A program made the translations under genes and the position numbers. Source: Adiantum capillus-veneris (lineage: Eukaryota > Streptophyta > Polypodiopsida > Polypodiales > Pteridaceae). From it: a stretch of 64,000 bases of DNA. Every line of letters begins with the position of its first letter. Positions within the stretch are counted from its first letter, which is position 1. The notes beneath the pieces are model-generated. The model made no database searches. It was not told where the DNA came from and was given only the letters and a program-made list of their open reading frames with translations. Location: NCBI GenBank assembly GCA_014529385.2, contig CM043950.1, positions 79,294,343 through 79,358,342 of the forward strand, in the 5' to 3' direction. Shown here in pieces: positions 32,163-44,346 of the stretch.

Positions 32163-33275
32163 CCAGCTAGAAATTGATACATAGCCAATTGCTTGGTTAA
32201 TGTGATTGTGATAGAAAGTGGTATTCGTGAATCCACTTGAGCTATTGTCATCAATGACACAATGTTTTCCGACCATCGAGGTATCATTTCCATGGAGAAT
32301 AAATAGGCATCTGATAGATCATCGTCAACCCCTTTAGGTGATTCTCCTGAAACAATCCTTGACAAATGATCTGCTCGTTGATGTGTAGTGCCTTTTTTTA
32401 CAACCACAATGAAATCAAATTCCAGAAGAATGATGAACCATCTCACTATTCTTCCTGTGCTGCATGGCTTGTTGACCAAATACAACAAAGCTTGGTGGTC
32501 CACAAATAACACAAACTTGTTGGCTAATAGGTAATGTCTATACTTTTTAACGACATAGATTATTCTTAATCCTTTCCTTTTGATGGTGGTGTAATTCCTT
32601 TCCACCATGTTCAATTTTTGGCTAGCATAAGAAATAGGAAAGTCAATTTTCCCATCTCCTGGTTGAGCTAGTATACAACCGATAGCAAAATTGGAAGCAT
32701 CTACATGTACGTGGAATACCTTATTCCAATCTGGTGCTTTAAATATTGGAGCTGAGGTCAGAGCTTGCTTAAGCTTCATGAAGGATTCTTCACATGCCTC
32801 GGTCCCATTCAAAGTGTGTAATAAAGATATACATGAGTTTTGCAATTATAGCATACATGTAAATGAACTGTAGGTACTATCCACAATGCCCCATGAAGGC
32901 TTGTACCACCTTGACTGTTGTTGGTCTAGGCAAATCAGAAATTACATGAAACTTCTCAATATCCGTAGCTATGCCATTTTTAGACACTATATGTCCAATA
33001 ATTTTTCCTTGTCTTCCCATGAATGTGCACGTTTTAGGATTTAAGCAAATGCTATAAAGTCTACATTTTTTAAATATCTTTTTGAGGTTTCAAAACGATC
33101 AGCCCGAATTGATGAATGTATGCTTAGATCATCCATATATACTTCTAAGAATTTCCTAAGATATTCTTTGAAAGCATGGCTCATCAACCTTTGAAATGTG
33201 GATGGAGCATTAGTTAACCCAAATGGAATTACCCAATAGGCAAATATACCCCATTCTGTTAGCCTGGGCTCTAGT
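32163..33275 (-). pseudogene. Gypsy-C reverse transcriptase (C-terminal half) and RNase H
   Basis: Minus-strand pol remnant. From about 33275 it shows FAYWVIPFGLTNAPSTFQR and the catalytic EVYMDDLSIHS (YMDD), so the palm is present, but the fingers and any protease ahead of it are missing. A frameshift and stops near 33050-32880 follow. RNase H runs from 32845: VHVDASNFAIG (Asp), AELL-like YTTIKRKGL (Glu position altered), FVDHQALLYLV (Asp) and QRADHLSR (Asp). The frame is cut at 32162 by Gypsy-B and resumes at 19831. Confidence 0.82.
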
Positions 33276-33299
33276 GATTACCTTGATTGGAGCAATTGA

Positions 33300-33512
33300 T
33301 TAACTCTCTGATGAGCTACTAGGTATCACTTGGACTACGTTTACTACGGTTTTACCCTTGTTCAAAGGATTTTTAGGACAATCTTCCGGAAAGTGTCCTA
33401 ACTTTTTGCAACATTGTATGCAATAGGCTTCAACTGGTTTGAGTTTTTTGTCAGGTTATGGACATTTATTTTTCCAATGATCATCAGTACCACAATTATG
33501 ACAGTTTTCGGT
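33300..33512 (-). pseudogene. Gypsy-C gag C-terminus with zinc knuckles
   Basis: Minus-strand fragment with a CCHC knuckle, CHNCGTDDHWKNKC, and a second, slightly irregular one, CIQCCKKLGHFPEDC. It continues the gag that stops at 42910 on the other side of Gypsy-D, in the same frame once that insertion is left out. After the knuckles comes a serine run and a stop. Only about 30 bp separate it from the middle of reverse transcriptase, so protease and the front of reverse transcriptase have been deleted or were never there. Confidence 0.8.
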
Positions 33513-34710
33513 GTCAGAATGTGTGCGGTCTAGCTAGGAAGGTGCAGAACCTCTGGCTGTGAGAGTTTGTGATGAGAGTCACAAACACTTTGTGAGAAAG
33601 AGTTTGTGGAGAATCACCAACCCTCTTTCTAAGGGTAACAAAAAATCTAAGAGCGTTCGTGATAGCAAAGTCACAAATCCTCTTTCCTATTGTGCTTGGA
33701 GTCTGCTTGTTCTCGTAGTCAAGAGTATGATGAAAGGATCACCAAATCACATTCAATTTCACTTAAAAAGACCATTGAAAAACAATAATGTTTCATCCAT
33801 GAAACCTCGATGCTCATACAATCACAATTCTCAATCAAAACCCAAACCTCTTTCATGGTATCATGTAGCCTCGTCCCCAATTTCATAGTCGTAACATCAA
33901 AGAATTGAAAGGAATGCTCAAGCTTCCACCTTCTTGGCGACCATTTTTTTATTTTGCAAAGATTTAAGAGCTTCTATATTGAATCCCAAACACCATTTTG
34001 ATCAGGGGAAACCCTAATTCACTCCCTGCCAAGCTTAGATACAAGATTGCGAAGAGGCGGGACTGCAACACACATAGATTGGGCAACCATGGAAGCTATT
34101 GAATAGTAGAGAAAAATTGCAGGTTTTTCTATAAAAATCAGACCTCCCTCTCTTACCAACGACATTTTCAGCTGATGTGTCAATTTTTAGGCCATTTTTC
34201 GATTTTGGACCAAAACTAGGCCATTTTCAGCTCATTTTTTAACCCAAAAATACCATTTTTCATGCAAAAAATCCCAAATGGAGTCAAAAAATCCCTAAAT
34301 TTGTGGGGTCACTCGCATAAGCATAAAAATCATATATAAGCATAATTTTCCATCAATATACCATTTTGGATCACTTTCCATGCAATTCTGCAACGGTGCT
34401 TGTTAGCTACTACTTTGGCAGTTTTTTACTTGCATCAGTCTTTATAGGGGAGATAAGTGTGCCACCTGGAAACACTTGGAATATATACATTGTAAAACCA
34501 AATTAAGAATATTATGAAGTGGAAATGCATGCAAATACACCACATCTAGGGCAACGACTCTCCTGATAGGTATGTACATTATAATGACAGCAGTAGATGC
34601 TTCAACATATATCACAATATGTACATGATTGCTTTTATTTGCACATTGAGAAGTATCAAGAGTGAGGTGAATGTTTTCATTTCACACTACGTATGTGCCA
34701 CGGCACGACA
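33513..34710 (-). repeat. Gypsy-D 3' LTR
   Basis: 1198-bp repeat of 41727-42909. On the minus strand it contains CTATAAAG (plus about 34441-34448), a TATA-like box. On that strand it is preceded by the purine tract AGAGGGGGTGGA. Confidence 0.88.
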
Positions 34711-34769
34711 TCCACCCCCTCTAAACCTGCACACCCTCCGGTATGTGGCACAACAGAATTTGTAGAGCA

Positions 34770-36140
34770 TTAAAACTCATTGTCAAACGCCATATTCTCA
34801 CTTTCATCCTCAGTTTTCATATAGTTGGCTTCATCATCCTCTTCACTTGGTTGTACATCAAATGGATCAAGATTCCCTCTTCTTTTGAATAATTTAATTC
34901 TTTTTCCTTCAATGGGAATTTTCACTTTTGTACCATCCAGTTCACGCAAGGTATAAGTTGCATTTCCATGCACATGTTTGACAACATAAGGACCAAACCG
35001 TCTCTTTGTAAGCTTCCTATTGTAGAGTGCTGGTTTTTGGTTACTATAATACACCAACACCCAATCACCTTCTTCAATGTCTTTTGGTCTGAGCCTATGC
35101 ATCTTGTCAAATCTGTCTTTGTTTTTCAACCTTGCATTCTTTAGTCAAGATTTTACAAGCTCAATGTCTTCAGGCCTTCTTTCCAATTGCCGTATGCGCA
35201 ATGCAAGAAGGTCTTCTCTACTCATTCCATATTCCCATGGCAATACATTTCATGTAAGAACTACATCTTCAATTGGCATCACAGGTTTTTGACTATACAT
35301 TAATTCAATAGGCATATAGCCAGTGAGACTGAACTATGTGTTGTACGGTCAACACACAATGCAAATGGCAGTAGCCTTGTCCACTCTCAAAGCTTACCTT
35401 CATTAGCCTTAGCTAAATGTTTCATTATTGGAGGATGTCCTCTTTCACTTTTTCCATTTCCCTCTGGGTTATAAGCACGAGTTAAAGCTAGTTTGATGCC
35501 CATTCTAGAGAAGAATTCCCTTGCTTCATCATCATCCAACTGTCCTCTATCTACAGTTATCTTTCCCACATACCCATAGTGGCAGATCACATCTTCAAGA
35601 AGAAATTTACATACAGCTTGTGTACTCTTTGTCCTCAATGCACGCCCTTCAACTCGATTAGACAAATATTCTCTTGCAAGCAACAGATACCTCATTTTCC
35701 AAAGTCCCAAAGGCATTGTGACCAAGTCCACAACCCATTTGTAATGCATGGCTAATGGATAATTAGGATGTAGTCCATCACGATGCCGTACATTTGAATA
35801 CATTTGGCATGTCACACAAGACTACACAAACTCAGCCACATCCTTATACATCCCTTTCCACCAATACCTTTCTTTTGCCTTGGAAAATGTTGCCCATACA
35901 CCTTGATGTCCTACCCATAAACTTTCATGGAACTCCTTGATGATTTGTTGCTGAGTAACATTATCGCATACAATGCGCAATGGTGTTGCATCTCTTCATT
36001 TAGGATACTTCCATAAGTAGCCATCCCTCAAGAAGTATCCATATGCTTTTCTTCTTACCTTCTTAAATTCTTGCTCACTCCAATCATCCTGCTTCTGCAG
36101 AGTACTTAAGTAGCCACCTTTCAAGAGTCATTCATCCTCA
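34770..36140 (-). pseudogene. Gypsy-D integrase, broken
   Basis: Minus-strand integrase in pieces. A zinc module lies at about 35950-35816 (H..H..C..C). The core at 35815-35387 has D (YKWVVDLV), D (ITVDRGQLDD) and E (GNGKSERGH). The C-terminal module is at 35129-34770 with DWVLVYY and RRFGPYVVKHV, ending in an acidic tail. Stops occur at about 35816, 35386 and 35130. The catalytic residues are still readable although the frame is broken. Confidence 0.8.
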
Positions 36141-36151
36141 TATAGTTCCTC

Positions 36152-36532
36152 TCAAAAGGACTCAAGTGAAGACACAAAACATGCATGACTACTCTTTGCA
36201 TGATCAATAGTATAAAAATTTGTGCCAACATCATCTCCCTCAATAATCATGTCCTGTTCATCTTCATACCTTGCCTTAGATAGCATATCTACCATTGGAT
36301 TTTCTTTTCTTGCAATATGCTTGAACTCAGGATTCAAAGTCCTTATGTAGGCTATCCATCGCAGCATTGCAATATCAGGAGTTGAACAGTTTGTGATCAT
36401 TCCAAGAAGAGGCAAACAATCAGTTTTCACAACCACTGATGCCCCTATCAAGTACTCCTTGTCACACCTTGATGATGTAACCACCCCCCATGGTTCCCTT
36501 TTTACTTGTGCATAATCGCGTTGGCGAGAACT
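36152..36532 (-). pseudogene. Gypsy-D RNase H, C-terminal half
   Basis: Minus-strand fragment with KEYLIGASVVVKTDCLPLL (Asp), MLRWIAYIRTLNPEF and NPMVDMLSKARY (the expected Ala of the VADMLSRA-type motif replaced by Val). The frame is broken from the reverse transcriptase at about 36533. The N-terminal half is in the preceding frame (VIVIVDMSLTGIGWAVGQ). Confidence 0.78.
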
Positions 36533-37600
36533 CTAAATCTTGGCTCCAAATCTCACCACATACCTTTTTACTTCATCATCATCTTGCCCTACTGCCCATC
36601 CTATCCCTGTAAGACTCATGTCCACTATCACAATGACAGGTCTCTCACATGCATAGTCTACCTTTCTCAAGGTTGGTGATGAAAGAAGTAGAATCTTTAG
36701 CTTTCTCATGGCTTTTGTGTGCTCTTCTTCCCATCGAAACTTCTGATTCTTTCTCAACAACCTATAAAGGGGATTTGCTACATGTGCGTAATGTGGTATC
36801 CAAATAAGATAGAAGATGCAAGCACCAAGAAATCTTCGAAATTCAGTTATATTTGTACATGTTTCTTTCATGTTTTTGATTGCATCCATCTTTTTTGGAC
36901 AAGGACTTCTACAATAAGGACCACACATATGCCCCACAACCGACACTTCATTAACACCAAATATAGATTTTTTCCTTGACAGGGTAAGATTAACTTCTTC
37001 CAACTTTGAAAAAATCTTCTCACAATCTTCGATATGGTCTACAACAAACTTATGGCACCCCCTTGAATCCATAGATTCATTTTTATCTTTGTCTTCACAT
37101 CCTTTGATGGGGACATCATCAAGAAATGGCATTGTGATTTGAGGTATGAAGTCACGTAGAACCTTGTTCATCCCATTCATCATATGTGCCACTGAATTTG
37201 TTGCTCCTTGAGGTAAGGTACACATCCTTACTAGTCCCAAAGGTGTTTTCATAGTTGTCAGATCTCTACTCTCAACATCTAGCTAAAATTGATCGTACCC
37301 TGAATAGAGATCACCCATTGAGTAAATTGACCTTCCTGCAAACGCCTCTGTAAATTCATCCACAATAGGTCCTGTACCCACATTCCTGATGTTAACCTTG
37401 TTTACAGGTTGCATATCTTATATGAACCGCAAAGATCCATTCTTCTTAGGCACAATGAACCACCTGTTTGAATATGGTGCACAAGAAGTCTCCAGGATAC
37501 CCATGCTAATCTCTTCATTGAGTAGTTCTATTAACTTTGGCAAATGTGCTTTCGGAACCGGAATTGGGCGTAGATTCCAAGGTATATGAGGGGGATAGTG
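36533..37600 (-). pseudogene. Gypsy-D reverse transcriptase, broken
   Basis: Minus-strand reverse transcriptase. Fingers and palm begin near 37500 (NRWFIVPKKNGSLRF, then a stop, DMQPVNKVNI) and continue with MGDLYSGYDQF. From 37252 come LPQGATNSVAHMMNG and the catalytic FLDDVPIKG. Stops within 37590-37253 break it. FLDD instead of Y[VL]DD and the LPQGATNSVA block separate it from the other gypsy elements here. Confidence 0.82.
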
Positions 37601-37689
37601 AAGATTACCATAGGTATATGAGGGGGATAGTGAAGATCACCATAGGTGCAACAACATTAGGATCAACACACCCTATCTCATGTGGATGG

Positions 37690-38060
37690 AAAGCAAAGGC
37701 CTTACCTTGTCCTGAAAGCATTTCTTTAAAACTCTTCTTCTCTTCTTCTTTTAAAAACTATTCACAACCAAATTTTGTCTCTTTTAGGGATTCCATTGTG
37801 AACTTGTGTCCAGTTCTTTCTAGATCCCTGAGACTCGGCTGCAAAGAAGCTTGCTCTAGCTTTTTCCTGCAATCTGATGGTAAAGGTAAGGCCACTGGTC
37901 TCACTTTCTTTGCCACCGTTTTATACTTGGTCTCTACACGGACTTCCGGTCCTTCATTAGCATTGAAATATTTCTGATCTTCAAAAGCCTCAATCACATC
38001 ATACATTTCCATAGAGCATACTTCCACAATGTGGGTTCCATCTCGCATGCTAGAATCCAT
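37690..38060 (-). pseudogene. Gypsy-D linker between protease and reverse transcriptase
   Basis: Minus-strand frame with KYKTVAKKVRPVALPLP, a lysine-rich connector, followed (in another frame, about 37720-37620) by an FAFHPHEIGC block at the reverse transcriptase start. A 35-bp duplication (copies near 37581 and 37616) shifts the frame just downstream. It has no enzyme motif of its own. Confidence 0.6.
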
Positions 38061-38326
38061 TATAGCTTAAAGCTCAAGCATAGTATCTACATGATAAACT
38101 TGTTCAAAGAAACCTAAAATGTATTCACTTTCCTCTATGAAACCATTTTCTTTCATGTATTTCTGTACACTATATACATATTGTCTCGCATTTCTTTTCA
38201 TATCCTCAAGCTTCAAAAAACATACTAACCCATGCTCTGTTAATCCCTAGAAACCTGTAGAAAAAGCTTCTTCTCGCTTTGGGTCAAGAGAGAATCGTTT
38301 TCTTCTTGTATCATTGCAATCACGCT

Positions 38327-40441
38327 TCACAATGGTACATGGCCAAAACGACTTGTCTCCCTGTACTCTTTGAACTCTTTGTTCGCTTTTAGTAGAGGAT
38401 ACTCACGAAGACTATTGAGGTTCCTCTCGTGATTCACACATACAGTCAGAAATTGCATAGCTCTCTTCCCATCTCTGCTCTTTACCCTAGCATAAGCTGA
38501 ACCATCATCCAAGAACTTTGTTTCCATGCGAACGGCTGTGATGTATGGCTGCCCAAGAATTAGAGGATAGGTAGACATCTCGTGCACAAATAATTTTTGC
38601 TCATCCTTCACATTACCAACCGTCACCTTCACATTTGGACAAGCCCCATGCACCTCCCCTGATGAGTTCTTTGTAGCTCTAGTCATCTACCCATGGTCCG
38701 TGTCTATCGACCACTTACCCTTCATGTAAAGACTCTTGGACATAAGATTGATCTCAGATCCATGATCTATCAATGAAACATATGGCTCCTCAAGATCACC
38801 CACCTTGAATAAATTTTCTGTTGAAGCTCTTGCCGAATGACTTTTGGAGTAGTGGCTTTGATAGGAGGCTCCATCTTCATCATCATCATCTACAAATCTA
38901 GCATGTGCATCTCTTCGAGAAGATTGGTAGCATCCTACCACACTGTCATCCCAATCACTCTCTTGGACATGTATTCCATGTTCCTTAAGTGACTCCCCTT
39001 CACCCTCAGACTCTGGAGGAATAGACTCAGTGATGTATGGCTGCCCAAGAATACGAGGATAGGTAGACATCTCGTGCACAAATAAGTTTTGCTCATCCTT
39101 CACATTACCAAACGTCACCTTCACATTTGGACAAGCCCCATGCAGCTCCCCTGATGAGTTCTTTGTAGCTCTAATCATCCACCCATGGTCAGTGTCTATC
39201 GACCACTTACCCTTCATGTAAAGACTCTTGGACATAAGATTGATCGTAGAGCCATGATCTATCAATGCAACATATGGCTCCTCAAGATCACCCACCTTGA
39301 ATAAATTTTCTGTTGAAGATCTTGCCGAATGACTTTTGGAGTAGTGGCTTTTATAGGAGGATCCATCTTCATCATCATCATCTACAAATCTAGCATGTGC
39401 ATCTGTTCGAGAAGATTGGTAGCATCCTACCACACTGTCATCGCAATCACTCTCTTGGACATGTATTCTATGTTCCTTAAGTGACTCCCCTTCACCCTCA
39501 GACTCTGGAGGAATAGACTCGGTGATGTATGGCAGCCCAAGAATAAGAGGACAGGTAGACATCTCGTGCACAAAGAAGTTTTGCTCATCCTTCACATTAC
39601 CAACCGTCACCTTCACATTTGGACAAGCCCCATGCAGCTCCCCTGATGAGTTCTTTGTAGCTCTAATCATCCACCCATGGTCTGTGTCTATCGACCACTT
39701 ACCCTTCATGTAAAGACTCTTGGACATAAGATTGATCACAGAGCCATGATCTATCAATGCAACATATTTCTCCTCAAGATCACCCACCTTGAATAAATTT
39801 TCTGTAGAAGCTCTTGCCAAATGAATTTTGGAGTTGTGGCTTTTATATGAGGCTCCATCTTCATCATCATCATCTACAAATCTAGCATGTGCATCTCTTC
39901 GAGAAGATTGGTAGCATCCTACCACACTGTCATCCCAATCACTCTCTTGGACATGTATTCCATGTGCCTTAAGTGACTCCCCTTCACCCTCAGACTGTGG
40001 AGGAATAGACTCGGTGAGAGTTTGCCTCTTTCTTTTTATGATATGTATAATTTCTTCATGAAACTCGGGTTTAGAAATGCGAAAAACCTCACCCAAGGTA
40101 CACTCAACTTTGCTATTCAAAATCCTTTCCTCCAATACCTGCTTTAAGTTTGTTGTAGATTCAATGTTAGATTGTAGTTTGTATGCAGGGCCTTTTGCTT
40201 TAGATTTTCTTCGCTCTTTCTTTTTCCCTCTAGATGCCTCCTCCATAGGAATCTCAGGAGGAGGAGGCACATGTGGTGGAGGCTCATAAGAAGGTCTTGG
40301 ATCCTTTCTTCCACCAGCTCTTGTAACCCTCTTTGAAGTAGAAGGACCAGCATCTCCATTCTCACGTCTGTGCTTCTCTTCCACAATTGCTTCATTGTTG
40401 TAGCATTTTGGAAGATAGGCATGCAGTGATAATGAGTCCAC
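38327..40441 (-). pseudogene. Gypsy-D polyprotein with three tandem protease domains
   Basis: A 584-residue frame (40441-38687) plus its continuation after one TAG (38686-38327). The N-terminal 140 residues are basic and proline-rich, ending in an EERILN...KRKRQ block. Then a 164-residue unit occurs three times in exact 492-bp steps: 40013-39522, 39521-39030 and 39029-38538. Each unit has an acidic lead with a DDDDEDG run, LIDHGSxINLM (active-site Asp in D-H-G, not D-T-G) and a second signature LILG(L/Q)PYI, or RILG in copy 2. The third unit joins the normal downstream sequence. Only the last copy carries a stop, TGG to TAG. Copies differ by few residues, so the triplication is recent. Confidence 0.88.
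38538..40013 (-). repeat. Three exact-length 492-bp tandem repeats
   Basis: Junctions at 38538, 39030, 39522 and 40014 are all marked by the same TGATGTATGG-type or ACTCGGTGA-type edge. Unit length is 492 bp in all three copies, a multiple of three, so the frame is kept. Sequence identity among copies is very high. Confidence 0.92.
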
Positions 40442-40455
40442 AGGGTCATCCCAAC

Positions 40456-41643
40456 CTATTGTATGGCGTATGCAATCACCAGCTTCATGAAAACCTGTTT
40501 AGTTACATTCCCTTTTTTGGCTGAGGCTATTGCATATGGCCACAAGATATCAACCTCGTCAAAATCATCTGGAGTATACTTTAACACTTTCTTTAGAATT
40601 AGCTCTATCTTTGCCCCATAGGTAGCATCCTCCATTGCAGAAATAGCATTACTAGTTTCCATAACCTCCACTAGCTTACACATACCTCCTTTTCCAAAGT
40701 TAGATGGCATACCTGTCTCTCGCAGATGGATCTTGCCATCCTTAAAAAAAACGATCCATCACACCATATGCATATGTGCAAAAATCCTTCTTTGCTTTGG
40801 GATTTTTGTCCTGCAGCAGCAGGTTGTCCTTTCTCTTCAAGCCTTGTTAGCTTTAACTTCATTTCTTCCATGCCCTTAACAAGCTCATCAAGCATTGAAT
40901 TATCACCTTTTGGACTCACAATAGTAGGCTTTGGTGGAGTCTCTAACATTCTAGGAGGAGAGGTAGTACCATTCACCATCATATTGTCCCTACGATGTTG
41001 CCTCTTAGCAAGCAATGAGACTGCATTTTCAACCTCTTTCCACTCAGCCTTTAGACCCTGTTCTGCATTCTTGTCTTCAAGGAGTAGCTCTAGCTTTTCT
41101 TCGAGCTCATGACCTGCAGATTGAAGGAAAAATTTGGTCTTTTCACTATCCAAAGTAGCCCGCTCTGTTCCTGATAGTTGAGCATAGCGTCGCTCAAAAC
41201 TCTCTCAATAGTTCGGTGATGGAAAGTCCTTCTTTTGGCTTTGCAACCCATTCCAATAAGGTCCTTTTTGTAACCCTTTCAGAGTCCTCATGAATTATTC
41301 CTCCTTTAGGGATAATTTGAATTTCTCCCAACCTTCTCGATGCTCCTCCCTGATTCCTCTTACATGGTCTCTAATCTCGGGGACCACAACAAGCTCGAAA
41401 CTATGAATCATGTCCACCACTAGAACCCGTTGTAGCTCCATCTCCTTTACATAACCACAAAGAAACTTTTGACTCATTTCCCTTCAAATTGGTCCATTTT
41501 GTTCACAATAGCTTGAAGGGCTTTGGTTGTTGACACCTCCCTTCTTTCTGCAGCTTTTTGTTGTTTCATAAACATGGTGAATGCTTGAAACATTGCATTG
41601 TGCCTTGATCAAAATGCATGCCTTGTTGATCTTGTTGATCCAT
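40456..41643 (-). pseudogene. Gypsy-D gag, broken
   Basis: Minus strand from the ATG at 41643. A glutamine-rich start is followed by EVPEIRDHVRGI-like helices, an ARYAQLSG-type block and a coiled-coil-like stretch at 41153-40850 (ELEEKLELLLEDKNAEQGL). A decayed zinc-binding segment (CIWCDGS) follows near 40765, then a helical tail to 40456. Stops near 41500 and 41210 and a frameshift near 40710 break it. Gag assignment rests on position between primer site and protease and on general character. Confidence 0.6.
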
Positions 41644-41702
41644 AGATTTTATTATTTGTAATTAAACATTTAAAAACAAATATTTGAACCCCCACCCCAG
41701 TT

Positions 41703-41722
41703 GCTTCGCGTCGGGTTCACCA
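41703..41722 (-). other. Gypsy-D primer-binding site
   Basis: On the minus strand TGGTGAACCCGACGCGAAGC follows the 5' LTR after four bases. It differs from the TGGTGCCCCCAC type of the other gypsy elements, so another tRNA primes this lineage. I could not name the tRNA. Confidence 0.6.
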
Positions 41723-41726
41723 GAAA

Positions 41727-42909
41727 TGTCAAAATGTGTGCGGTCTAGCTGGGAAGGTGCAGAACCTCTGTCTATGAGAGTTTGTGATGAGAGTCACAAA
41801 CACTTTGTGAGAAAGTGTTTGTGGAGAATCACCAAACCTCTTTCTATGGGTTACAAAAAATCTAATAGCCTTCGTGACAACAAAGTCACAAACCCTCTTT
41901 CCTATCGTGCTTGGAGTTTGCTTATTCTCATAGTCAAGAGTATGATGAGAGGATCACCAAATCACATTCAATTTCACTTAAAAAGACCATTGAAAAAAAC
42001 AAAGTTTCATCCATGAAAAATCAATTCTCATACAAGCACAATTCTCAATCAAAACCCAAACCTCTTTCATGGTATCATGTAGCCTCGCCCCCAATTTCAT
42101 AGTCGTAACATCAAACAATTAAAAGGAATGCTCGAACATTTTCTGATTTTGCAGAGATTTAAGAGCTTCTATATTGAAGCCCAAACACCACTTTGATAAT
42201 GGGAAACCCTAATTCACTCCCTCACAAGCTCATATACAAGATTGCGAAGAGGCAGGAGTGCAACACACATAGATTGGGCAACCATGGAAGCTATTGAACA
42301 GTAGAGAAAAATTGCAGGTTTTTTCTGTCAAAAGCAGTCCTCCCTCTCTTACCCACGGAATTTTCACTGATGTGTCATTTTTTAGGCCAATTTTCCATTT
42401 TGGACCAAAACTAGGCCATTTTCAGCTCATTTTTGACCCAAAAAATGCCATTTTTGATGCAAAAAATCCCAAACAGAGTCAAAAAAATCCCTCAATTTGT
42501 GGGATCACTCCCATAAGCATAAAAAGCATAGATAAGCATAATTTTCCATCAATATACCATTTTGGGTCACTTTACATGTAATTCTGCAACCACGACTGTT
42601 AGTTGCTATTTTTGGCAGTTTTTTGCACATATCAGTCTTTATAGGCGAGATAAGTGTGCCACCATGAAACACTTGGAATATATACATTGTAAAACCAAAT
42701 AAATCATCTTATCAAGTGGAAAAGCACGCAAATGCACCACATCCAGGGCCATGACTCCCTGGATAGGTATGTACATGATAATGATTGCAGTAGACGCTTC
42801 AACATATATCACAACATGTACATGATTGCTTTTATTTGCATACATTGAGAAGTGTCAAGAGTGAGGTGAATGTTTTCATTTCACACTATGTACGTGCCAT
42901 GGCACGACA
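41727..42909 (-). repeat. Gypsy-D 5' LTR
   Basis: 1183-bp LTR matching 33513-34710, adjacent to the primer site. It differs by substitutions and a few small indels, more than between the Gypsy-B LTRs, so Gypsy-D is probably the older insertion of the two. Confidence 0.88.
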
Positions 42910-44180
42910 CCGGTTCTTGGCTTCATCATGGGTCTTACCATGGGAGGTCTGACACCTTGATTAGCTACATAATATAGTATTGGTGCAAGCTCTGGTGGAG
43001 CATAAGTCATGGTTTCTTCCATTGGTTGTGGATGCGAATTATACCAGTCTCCTTCTACCATTACTGTAGATGGACTAGGCTTTGCATAGGGTGAAACAGG
43101 CACTAATTATTGTTCATCTATGACTCCTTCAGAGTGCATGTACTTTACAGGCATTGCATTATGTCCTGGATACGGAGATTATTGTCCCAACATAGGTTGA
43201 GCTCTTTCTATACCCATTGGTGGTCTTTGAGCTTGGGACATATTAGGCTGATATTTGTACATGGGCTGTCCTTGTGGCCTCATGGCAACGTATTGAACAT
43301 TCCCATCATACTTTGGTCTGAAGTAGCACTCGTGGGTCTCATGGTTGTTCAATTTACCCTTGACTGCACACCATTTTTGTGGCCTAACTGGTTGTCCCTA
43401 TGGAGATATCCCTTGTACTGGTCCCATCATAGGTGCTTTTTTCATGTTTTTCATCATGTTGTTCATCCTTTTAAGCATATATTCTATGGCTACGAGTGGT
43501 GCTACAGCAGCGGTTCCCACTTGTGCTTGTTTAGTGGATGTTGTTTTGTCGCTTTGGTTATCCTTAGGGACATCTTTTTTGTTGAAAATTTTGCAATTGT
43601 CTTTCAAGTCAATAGCATCTCACAAACACGCTTCTAGGGTTGTATGCTTTTTACTATAAAGTATAGCATGAAGTTCTTTGTTTAGAAATCCCTCTAGAAA
43701 CAAAGATACAACTCGTTCTTCTGTAGGTATCTTCAGATCTTGACATCTAGCAATGTAATTTTTCATTCGAGTTGCACAATCCCTAACAGAATCACCATGT
43801 TTCTGTTTAAAGCTGTAGATTTGAGCTACCGTATAATGTTTGAACCCTGTTTTGAAACAAGCAACTACAAATCCTTGAGCTAATGTGTTCAAGTCCATGG
43901 TTGACCTTGGTGGACTGTTTTGGAACCATGTCAATACTTTTCCTTCTAATGTCGTTCCAAACCCCTCGAATTGATTATGGAAACGGAATATACGTTCTGC
44001 TCCTAGCACTTGCTTAAAGCTTGCTAAGTGGTTGTATGGATCCCCTGATCCACTGTATTCTCTGACACATTTTTTTAAAATCAGCTGGTCTGACGTGTCT
44101 GTTTGGTTCAACTCTAGGTCTTCTGGTAGTTGGTCCTGTTCTGAGTCCTTCAAACCATTCTGTTGGAAATAGTGACTCAT
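42910..44180 (-). pseudogene. Gypsy-C gag, main part
   Basis: Minus strand from the ATG at 44180. Residues about 30-190 form a retrotransposon gag domain (VREYSGSGDPYNHLASFKQ, GKVLTWFQNSPP, RDCATRMKNYIARC). Then comes a KKD/QS-rich linker and a proline- and methionine-rich tail (RPPMVRPMMKPRTG) up to 42910, where Gypsy-D is inserted. Stops near 43620, 43400, 43190 and 43100 break the frame. Its zinc knuckles are at 33512-33300 beyond Gypsy-D. Confidence 0.82.
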
Positions 44181-44346
44181 CTAGCCATGGACTGGCCTTA
44201 GTGTCACCCGGTTTTCTACCTGATGAGGTGGTTTCTGGTTTTTTTACATTACTCTTTGATGATCATTTACAGTGTTCATCTCTTGGAATTGTCTCTGGTC
44301 CTTGTCCCAATATCCAATCCCGTATGGAATACCCTTGGTATTTGGT

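Larger units (their letters stand above)
33513..42909 (-). mobile_element. Gypsy-D: Ty3/gypsy element inserted in Gypsy-C gag
   Basis: 9.4-kb minus-strand element with LTRs of 1198 bp (33513-34710) and 1183 bp (41727-42909), ends TGTCGTGCC...TGACA. A primer site lies at about 41703-41722 and a polypurine tract at about 34711-34722. Order on the minus strand: gag, three protease copies, reverse transcriptase, RNase H, integrase. Its reverse transcriptase and RNase H are unlike those of Gypsy-A, B and C (FLDD active site, LPQGATNSVA, MLRWIAYI), so it is a separate lineage. Flanks show CCGG against CCGA, a decayed short target duplication. It splits the Gypsy-C gag. Many stops and shifts show that it is inactive. 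Confidence 0.9.

Noticed and set aside
39522-40013. Possible CRISPR-like or satellite array
   Set aside because: The three 492-bp units are coding, in frame and part of a retrotransposon. No short repeat-spacer pattern.
33513-42909. Endogenous pararetrovirus
   Set aside because: An integrase with D, D and E motifs and paired LTRs are present, and no movement protein is visible.
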